From the NCBI GenBank assembly GCA_963712815.1, contig CAVQJL010000012.1:806001-870000 (forward strand): 64,000 nucleotides of DNA, read 5' to 3'. Shown piece after piece: positions 58,830 through 64,000 of this stretch. The notes beneath the pieces are model-generated. The model worked only from the letters and a program-made list of their open reading frames with translations. It had not been told where the DNA came from and ran no database searches. A program made the translations under genes and the position numbers. Origin of the DNA: RPQJ01 sp963712815. GTDB taxonomy: Bacteria; Pseudomonadota; Gammaproteobacteria; Steroidobacterales; Steroidobacteraceae. Position 1 is the stretch's first letter; the number at the start of each line of letters is the position of its first letter.

Positions 58830-59345
58830 CTAAGGAATCGCGTCCTCGACGCAGGCGTAGCGTTCCCCGTCCCTGCGCAGCGACAACTCGCCGGCCGCGA
58901 TCCGCGCCCTGGTCTGCCTGGCCTGGGCCACGACCGCATCGTCGGCAGGCAGTTCGTAGCCGACGCCGGGCAGGTAGTAACGTCCGGCCGGGTCCCGGCA
59001 CAGGCTCACGATCAGTGTCGCGCGAGCCGGGTCGTCGAGCCCCTCCTGCCGCTCGGCATATCGCGAGAAAACGACGGTCTCGATAGCCTCGCCCAGGTAG
59101 GTCTCCAGCACCGACGCCGCGTAATCGATCCGCAGCGGCACCTCGTCGTCCGTTCCCTGGCCTGCCTCCGCCCCGTGCATTGCGCGCGTGCCGGTGATTT
59201 CCACCAGTGCCGTGTAGTCCGTCGTCAGGATGTTGTCCTCGACCGCTTCGACGGCGAACCCGACCTGCCGTTCACGCCCGCCTCCGCCGGCCCCGGCGCA
59301 GGACGACAGCACGGCGACGACGAACACCAATGCGGATCGTCGCAA
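58830..59345 (-). CDS. Hypothetical lipoprotein
   Basis: A 171-residue protein with a lipoprotein signal, LRRSALVFVVAVLSSC, starting at TTG only 2 nt after the stop of the upstream gene, which favours coupling. The mature part begins with a Gly-rich stretch, then LTTDYTALVEITGTRAMH and two Cys (LCRDP and ACVED) that could bond. No family is recognised. It sits last in a five-gene minus-strand run that includes a TIGR02594 protein. The alternative start GTG (59327) would spoil the signal sequence. Confidence 0.6.
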   Translation of the reverse strand: MRRSALVFVVAVLSSCAGAGGGGRERQVGFAVEAVEDNILTTDYTALVEITGTRAMHGAEAGQGTDDEVPLRIDYAASVLETYLGEAIETVVFSRYAERQEGLDDPARATLIVSLCRDPAGRYYLPGVGYELPADDAVVAQARQTRARIAAGELSLRRDGERYACVEDAIP

Positions 59346-59347
59346 CG

Positions 59348-60046
59348 TCAGCGTTCCGACCCTGCCCGACTCGAGCCGCCGCGGTAAATCGGCAAGCCGG
59401 CCGAGCCCGGATCGTGGCCCGGCGGAAAGACGAACGTGGTCCAGACTTTCGCGGCATATTCGGAGATCTGCACCTTGTCTCCCTGGTTGCCACCCAGCAC
59501 GTAGTACTTCGTGCCGTCCTCGTTCCTGCCGACGATGAACGCGACGTGGCCGCCTCCCTTCCTCGACTTGATCCCGATGGCGCCGTAGACGGGCTCGTCG
59601 ATCTTCCGGCCGAAGTTCTCCCAGGCTTTCGCGCGGAAAGCCTTTGCGACCGGCGTGATGTCGTTCTGCCTCATCACCCACGCAACGAAGCTGCCGCACC
59701 ACGCGTTCCGGCTGCCTGAGTCGTCGGAGCCCCAGTACCTGCTCGCCTTGAAATATTCGAGAATGCGCGGATTGGCCTTGCGTTTGCCACTCTTCTCGGA
59801 GACCCCGATCTCGGCCTCGGCGGTCTTCATCCAGGGAGCCTGTCCGGCGTCTGCGCTCGGAGCCCGGACGAGCGGCACGGCGGGCAGCCAGTCGTCCTGA
59901 TCCCAGCGACTCAACCGGTCGAGAAAGGGGCTCCATCGCGGGTCGTGGTCCTGCAGGCCGGTCTCGCCGCAGCATCCTCGACTGAACGTCGACCGCAGGC
60001 CACCGCCGAACGAGGGCCGCTGACAGGCGAAGTGGATCTTCATCAT
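59348..60046 (-). CDS. TIGR02594-family (CHAP/NlpC-like) hydrolase domain protein
   Basis: A 232-residue protein. The C-terminal part (from about residue 75) reads WMKTAEAEIGVSEKSGK, NPRILEYFKASRYW, NAWCGSFVAWVM (candidate nucleophile Cys), GGGHVAFIVGRNED (His) and VLGGNQGDKVQISEY. This is the TIGR02594 profile, related to NlpC/P60-CHAP amidases or endopeptidases, often found in phage. The N-terminal 70 residues have Cys-rich SRGCCGE and no signal peptide. It may be a murein hydrolase exported otherwise, or a toxin. No phage genes adjoin. Confidence 0.75.
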   Translation of the reverse strand: MMKIHFACQRPSFGGGLRSTFSRGCCGETGLQDHDPRWSPFLDRLSRWDQDDWLPAVPLVRAPSADAGQAPWMKTAEAEIGVSEKSGKRKANPRILEYFKASRYWGSDDSGSRNAWCGSFVAWVMRQNDITPVAKAFRAKAWENFGRKIDEPVYGAIGIKSRKGGGHVAFIVGRNEDGTKYYVLGGNQGDKVQISEYAAKVWTTFVFPPGHDPGSAGLPIYRGGSSRAGSER

Positions 60047-60195
60047 CGGTGCTGGCTCGTCTCGACTCCCGTTGCCGACACCGGCCCTGCCGGAGGCGCG
60101 CTGACCGCTCCGAGGATAGCGATCGGGTATATCCGAGTCCAACCGATCGACGTGGGGACACGGGCTCGCAAGTCGGACGGGTTCCCGGGCAGCGT

Positions 60196-60681
60196 TCAGA
60201 CTTTCGGGCGCGAGTACGCCTCGGCGGCGCTGGCCGTGCTCGACGCCGGGCGCCGCGTCCGTGACCGGAATGCGAGCACGAGGCACCACACCCCCATCGC
60301 GCCGAGCGTGACGACCACCCAGTAGTCGAGACCGGTCGGCCGGCGCACCGAGACGATGGCGTAGGCCATCAGCGAGGCGACCACGATCAACGCCGTGCCG
60401 ATCGCGAACCACGCCGGCGGCGAGAACAGGCTGCCGTTGCGACCCGGCCGGTTGAAGGCCAGCCGATACCCCGCCTGCCAGCAGATGCCGCAAAGCGCCA
60501 GTAACGTGAGACCGAAGATCAGCGATGCGCTCGTGAGGGTTCGGCGGTTTTCGTCGTCAACCACGAACTCGAGGAACGCGAAGCCGAGCGCAGCCGTGAG
60601 GCCCACCGCCACCGCGAGCAGCACGATGCCGGCGCCGCGGGACCACACGGAGGCGACGGGATCGAAGTAGGCATCGGGCAC
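60196..60681 (-). CDS. Hypothetical four-helix membrane protein
   Basis: A 161-residue protein with helices near residues 17-38 (GAGIVLLAVAVGLTAALGFAF), 50-68 (SASLIFGLTLLALCGICW), 90-110 and 118-138. The C-terminal tail (RRPASSTASAAEAYSRPKV) is polar. No domain is recognised. It lies 7 bp downstream of the GNAT gene in the same direction and is likely in one operon with it and the DUF808 gene. The region after it, 150 bp to the TIGR02594 start, holds no gene. Confidence 0.65.
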   Translation of the reverse strand: MPDAYFDPVASVWSRGAGIVLLAVAVGLTAALGFAFLEFVVDDENRRTLTSASLIFGLTLLALCGICWQAGYRLAFNRPGRNGSLFSPPAWFAIGTALIVVASLMAYAIVSVRRPTGLDYWVVVTLGAMGVWCLVLAFRSRTRRPASSTASAAEAYSRPKV

Positions 60682-60688
60682 GCCGGGC

Positions 60689-61297
60689 TCAGCGCGGTGC
60701 GCGCAGCATGGTCCAGAAGCGCGGGCCGTCCTTGCCGAGCTTCGGGTGCCTCAGCACCTCGAAGCCGAACCGCTGGTACAGGGAGACGTTGCTCTCCTTC
60801 GCCGTCTCCAGATAGCAGGGCAGTCCTTGTCGATCCGCCGCCCGCAGCCGCGACCGCAGAAGTGCGCCGCCGAGTCCCTTGCCCTGGCAGGGCGGATCGA
60901 CGGCCAGCAGCCACAGATACCAGTGCGGTTGGGTCACGTCGCGCGCGTGCAGGCCCTCGAGCTGCTCGCCGAAGGTGAAAAACCGACCGGCACCGGACCA
61001 TCCACCCGCCCAGAGCATGCCGAGCAAGCCGGTGCGCAGCATGCCGAGGTTGGTCGGAAGCGGATGCGTCGGTGCAAGCCACGTGGCAACGGCATGCGGC
61101 CGCTCGTCGTCGACCTCGACCCGCCCGCCGTATCGCATCGCATAACGCATCGCCATGCGGAAGAAGAGCGGCAGGTCGTGCTCGCGCCGGACCGGATCGG
61201 GCGTCACCCACATGGAGAAGGGATCGTCCATGAAGGCGCGCGTGTAGGCCGCCGCCGCGGCGTCGAGCCGCGCCGTGGGCAGGAGCGTGGTCGTCAT
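60689..61297 (-). CDS. GNAT-family N-acetyltransferase
   Basis: A 202-residue acetyltransferase. The ATG overlaps the DUF808 stop by 4 bp. Core motif A is LWLLAVDPPCQGKGLGGALLRSRL, and motif B is CYLETAKESNVSLYQRFGFEVL. Upstream parts (AYTRAFMDDPFSMWVTPDP) are typical of the GNAT subgroup with a transferase for small amines or peptides. It needs acetyl-CoA; the acceptor is unknown. Cytoplasmic. Confidence 0.9.
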   Translation of the reverse strand: MTTTLLPTARLDAAAAAYTRAFMDDPFSMWVTPDPVRREHDLPLFFRMAMRYAMRYGGRVEVDDERPHAVATWLAPTHPLPTNLGMLRTGLLGMLWAGGWSGAGRFFTFGEQLEGLHARDVTQPHWYLWLLAVDPPCQGKGLGGALLRSRLRAADRQGLPCYLETAKESNVSLYQRFGFEVLRHPKLGKDGPRFWTMLRAPR

Positions 61298-62241
61298 GCG
61301 CGTGTCTTGGCGGGCCACATGCGACGCACGAGGCTCACGATCGCGACCGCGATAGCGCCCGCCACGGCGCCAACGGCGAGATTAGTGAGCGTGGGCGTCA
61401 TCGCCGCCGCGATGGCCTCGACCCCCGTCAGACCGTCCCGATGGGCGATCCCCTTCACCCAGTGGTCGATCCACGGGATGCCATGCGACAGGATGCCGCC
61501 ACCCACCAGGAACATCGCCGCCGTGCCCGCCACCGACAGGAATTTCATCAGCCAGGGTGCGAACGCCAGCAGGCCGCGCCCGAGCCGGCGCGCCAGCGGC
61601 CGCAGCAGACCGCCGCCCGTGCGCTGGGTCAGGTACAGGCCCGCGTCGTCCATCTTTACGATGGCGGCCACGAGCCCATACACGCCCACGGTCATGAGGA
61701 GCGCGATGCCGACCAGCACCGTCACCCGAACGCCGAACGACGCGGCGGCCACCGTGCCGAGCGCGATGACGATGATCTCCGCGGAGAGGATGAAATCGGT
61801 GCGGATGGCGCCCTTGATCTTGTTCTTCTCGAGCGCCACGAGGTCCACTGCCGGATCGACCAGCGCCTGTCGCAGTTCCTGGCGCTGCTCGTGTACTTCC
61901 GCGCGATGCGTGAGCCGGTGCCAGATCTTCTCGAAGCCCTCGTAGCAGAGGAACAGGCCGCCGGCCATGAGCAGCGGCACGATGGCCCATGGCGCGATGG
62001 CGCTGATCGCGAGCGCCGCCGGCACCAGGATCGCCTTGTTGACCACCGAGCCCTTGGCCACGGCCCACACCACCGGCAGCTCGCGGTTCGCCCTGACGCC
62101 TGCGACCTGCTCCGCGTTGAGCGCGAGGTCGTCGCCGAGCACGCCCGCGGTCTTCTTGGTCGCGGTCTTGGTCAGCAGCGCGACGTCGTCGAGGACGCTC
62201 GCGATGTCGTCGAGCAGGGCGAGGAGACTGGCGCCGGCCAT
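61294..62241 (-). CDS. DUF808 (YedI-type) membrane protein
   Basis: A 315-residue inner-membrane protein starting MAGASLLALLDDIASVLDDVALLTKTATKKTAGVLGDDLALNA, the near-invariant DUF808 N-terminus. Several helices follow, with VVWAVAKGSVVNKAILVPAALAIS and KIKGAIRTDFILSAEIIVIALG, and a C-terminal tail (RRMWPAKTRA). The function is unknown. Its stop overlaps the GNAT start. It is divergent from the rhodanese gene. Confidence 0.93.
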   Translation of the reverse strand: MAGASLLALLDDIASVLDDVALLTKTATKKTAGVLGDDLALNAEQVAGVRANRELPVVWAVAKGSVVNKAILVPAALAISAIAPWAIVPLLMAGGLFLCYEGFEKIWHRLTHRAEVHEQRQELRQALVDPAVDLVALEKNKIKGAIRTDFILSAEIIVIALGTVAAASFGVRVTVLVGIALLMTVGVYGLVAAIVKMDDAGLYLTQRTGGGLLRPLARRLGRGLLAFAPWLMKFLSVAGTAAMFLVGGGILSHGIPWIDHWVKGIAHRDGLTGVEAIAAAMTPTLTNLAVGAVAGAIAVAIVSLVRRMWPAKTRA

Positions 62242-62366
62242 GAGAAGCACTCGGACTTGCTGGAGGTGCCATGGTACGGGCCGCCGGTGCACCGCGCGAG
62301 GGGGTCAGTGCCCGCGTCTCGGCGGATTCGCAGTACAGTCACGTTCACCGTCGCAAGGAGAAGCCG

Positions 62367-62801
62367 ATGCCACTCGAGATTCGCAGGAGCGTGGAGCAGA
62401 TGCTGGCCGAAGCGATGTCGGCGATCGAGACGCTCGACGTCGAACAGGCGCGGGCGCTGCACGGCCAACCCGGCGTCACGTTCATCGACCTGCGCGACCC
62501 CCGCGAAATCTGGCGCGAGGGTGGCGTTCCCGGTGCGCGCCAGGTGCCGCGCGGCATGCTCGAGTTCTGGCTCGATCCCGGCAGCCCCTACCACAAGAGC
62601 TTCTTCGCGTCGGGCCACCGGTTCGTGTTCTTCTGCGCGGCGGGCTGGCGCTCCGCGCTCGCGGCAAAGACCGCGCTGGACATGGGCCTGACGCCGGTGT
62701 GCCACATCGACGGCGGGTTCGGCGCGTGGAAGCAGGCCGGCGCGCCCGTGGAAACGGTCGACCCGAAGCATGCAGGCGGGGCCCGGCCGGAGCGCGGCTA
62801 G
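62367..62801 (+). CDS. Rhodanese-like domain protein
   Basis: A 144-residue single-domain rhodanese. AAGGAG sits 6 nt before the ATG. The fold is shown by VTFIDLRDPREIWREGGVPGARQVPRG and the active-site loop FFCAAGWRS with Cys90 near the turn, then HIDGGFGAWKQAGAPVE. It carries a persulphide and transfers sulphur to thiols or cyanide; the physiological acceptor is unknown. It lies divergently from DUF808 and convergent to the VIT1 gene. Confidence 0.92.
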   Translation: MPLEIRRSVEQMLAEAMSAIETLDVEQARALHGQPGVTFIDLRDPREIWREGGVPGARQVPRGMLEFWLDPGSPYHKSFFASGHRFVFFCAAGWRSALAAKTALDMGLTPVCHIDGGFGAWKQAGAPVETVDPKHAGGARPERG

Positions 62802-62808
62802 CGAACGC

Positions 62809-63498
62809 TCAGGTCGCGACGCCGAACAGCGTCCCGACCGCGGCCGTGAGAGCCATCGCCAGCGCGCCCCAGAAGGCGACCCGCAGCACGGACGGCACGA
62901 TCGGCGCTCCCCCGGCGCGTGCGGCTACTAGGCCGAGCAGCGCGAGGAACAGCAACGAGCAGCCGGCGACGGCCGGCATCAGCGCGGACACCGGTACCCA
63001 CAGGACCATCAGCAGAGGCAGCGCAGCACCCACGGCAAAGCTGGCCGCCGACGCGAGCGCGGCCTGCACCGGCCGTGCGACCAGCGTTTCCGTGATGCCG
63101 AGCTCGTCGCGGCCGTGCGCACCCAACGCGTCGTGCTCCATCAGCTGGGTGGCCACGCTCGCGGCCAGGGTCGGGTCCAGGCCGCGCTTGACGTAGATCG
63201 CCGTGAGCTCGGCGTGCTCCTGTTCGGGATTCGCGGCGAGTTCCCGGCTCTCGCGAGCCAGGTCCGCGCGTTCGGTGTCCGCCTGCGAACTGACCGATAC
63301 GTACTCGCCCGCCGCCATCGACATGGCGCCGGCCACGAGGCCGGCCACGCCTGCCACCACGATGCCTTGCGAGCTGGCGCCGGCGGCTGCGACGCCGAGC
63401 ACCAGACTGGCCGTGGATACGATGCCGTCGTTGGCACCGAGCACCGTGGCTCGCAGCCAGCCGGTGCGATGCGTCCGGTGTCTTTCCCGGTGCCTCAT
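62809..63498 (-). CDS. VIT1/CCC1 family Fe/Mn transporter-like protein
   Basis: A 229-residue membrane protein of the vacuolar-iron-transporter family. It has LRATVLGANDGIVSTASLVLGVAAAG and AGAMSMAAGEYVSVSSQADTERADLARE, the conserved metal-site helices, then three C-terminal helices. Bacterial members export or sequester Fe2+/Mn2+. The cytosolic metal-binding loop (EQEHAELTAIYVKRGLDP) is present. It starts right before the DUF1428 gene in the same direction (17 bp gap), likely one operon. Confidence 0.92.
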   Translation of the reverse strand: MRHRERHRTHRTGWLRATVLGANDGIVSTASLVLGVAAAGASSQGIVVAGVAGLVAGAMSMAAGEYVSVSSQADTERADLARESRELAANPEQEHAELTAIYVKRGLDPTLAASVATQLMEHDALGAHGRDELGITETLVARPVQAALASAASFAVGAALPLLMVLWVPVSALMPAVAGCSLLFLALLGLVAARAGGAPIVPSVLRVAFWGALAMALTAAVGTLFGVAT

Positions 63499-63514
63499 GG
63501 GGCCCGCCCGGCGC

Positions 63515-63877
63515 CTACATCCAGACGATCGGCTTGAACCCGCCCCAGAACATGCGCTTGCCGTCGAAGGGCATCTTCTTCGGGTCTGCGTACTTCTGCA
63601 TCCTCGGATCGTTCATGAACTTCGGCATGATGCGGTCGCGATCGCGGCGCGACTTGTAGACGACGTAGGAGAACACCACGACCTCGCCGGGCTTGAGCTT
63701 GACGCTCTGCGGGAACGAGGTCCACTTGCCGGGCTTCACGTCGTCGGCAACGGCCTCGACGTAGGCCAGCGCCCCGAGTTCGCGCATCAACTTGCCGGCG
63801 TCGCGCGCCATGCGACGGTAGGCGGTAAGGTTCTTCTTCGGCACGGGCAGCACGAAGCCGTCCACGTAGTTCGCCAT
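63515..63877 (-). CDS. DUF1428 family protein
   Basis: A 120-residue cytoplasmic protein of the EthD-like DUF1428 group. It begins MANYVDGFVLPVPKKNLTAYRRMARDAGKLMRELGALAYVEAVADD and ends MPFDGKRMFWGGFKPIVWM, both diagnostic. The domain is a dimeric alpha/beta barrel of unknown activity. It is upstream of the VIT1 gene and probably cotranscribed. The last 120 bases of the window after its start are non-coding, with no clear promoter that I can name. Confidence 0.92.
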   Translation of the reverse strand: MANYVDGFVLPVPKKNLTAYRRMARDAGKLMRELGALAYVEAVADDVKPGKWTSFPQSVKLKPGEVVVFSYVVYKSRRDRDRIMPKFMNDPRMQKYADPKKMPFDGKRMFWGGFKPIVWM

Positions 63878-64000
63878 GTCGTTTCCCCCTCGTGGCCAGC
63901 CGGGTGCCTCCCGGCCGCGCGAGGCCCGACGTTAGCACAGCGGCGCCCGGACCGGACCATCCGGATTTCGGCTTACACTTGCGCAAGAGATGTGACGATC

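Noticed and set aside
1..64000. CRISPR arrays, tRNA or rRNA genes, insertion sequences and prophage
   Set aside because: No regular direct-repeat array, no cloverleaf with anticodon arm, no transposase or integrase reading frame was recognised in either strand.

Overview
The window is GC-rich, densely coded chromosomal DNA of a Gammaproteobacterium. No rRNA, tRNA, CRISPR array, insertion sequence or phage module was recognised. The lineage call rests on gene content: a UPF0149/YecA protein, DUF2058, DUF349, menaquinone-type HemG, a RIO1-type kinase, LemA with DUF2207, YaiI, DUF2799 and a Bfd/Bfr pair. A VPLPA/PEP-CTERM protein implies an exosortase elsewhere in the genome. Genus and species cannot be named from this window. 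No gene-free stretch exceeds about 300 bases. Many starts are GTG or TTG, and many neighbours overlap by 4 bp.

Layout. 1-3611: end of a 2-oxoacid:ferredoxin oxidoreductase (korA partial, korB), a ferritin-like protein, then a Fur-type site with bfd, bfr and an exported RidA-like protein. 3724-8026: secreted ceramidase-like hydrolase, a small Cys-rich protein and malic enzyme. 8067-13575: alpha-amylase lipoprotein coupled to a secreted amidohydrolase, an EamA transporter, a YecA-family protein and HemG. 13712-19808: a phosphodiester-glycosidase-like protein, two thioesterases around DUF2058, and a LemA/DUF2207/hydrolase operon. 19809-19940: an undisrupted C-terminal scrap of a DUF924 gene. 19937-25350: a DUF885-like peptidase, then cytochrome b561, QseB-like regulator, QseC-like kinase and di-haem cytochrome c peroxidase; the first three carry many 1-nt frameshifts.

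25409-31645: M28 peptidase, MsrA/MsrB, small stress or membrane proteins, and a VPLPA-CTERM protein with a sigma-54-like promoter. 31645-37408: tryptophanase, a membrane TolB/TPR protein, and an OxyR-type site in front of ahpC-ahpF, each of which carries one +1 frameshift. 37549-46542: beta-barrel protein, second M28 peptidase, membrane GDPD, RIO kinase, and an AbgT transporter with an M20 amidohydrolase opposite a DDAH-like enzyme. 46661-53507: hybrid histidine kinase, a REC-PAS-GGDEF-EAL protein whose output domains both look catalytically dead, an exported protein, and LrgA/LrgB. 53579-63877: DUF349 protein, GST, transporters, small lipoproteins, a chromosomal TIGR02594 hydrolase-like protein, GNAT, DUF808, rhodanese, VIT1 and DUF1428 proteins.

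Themes. Several units serve redox and iron defence: Bfd/Bfr under a Fur-type site, MsrA/MsrB, AhpC/AhpF under an OxyR-type site, and a cytochrome b/peroxidase cluster whose two operators share an 11-bp repeat that may be read by the two-component system between them. The strongest candidate for an undescribed system is the phosphorelay kinase next to a catalytically silent c-di-GMP-type receptor and LrgAB. The frameshifts may be sequencing errors, and this needs read-level checking before any gene is called dead.
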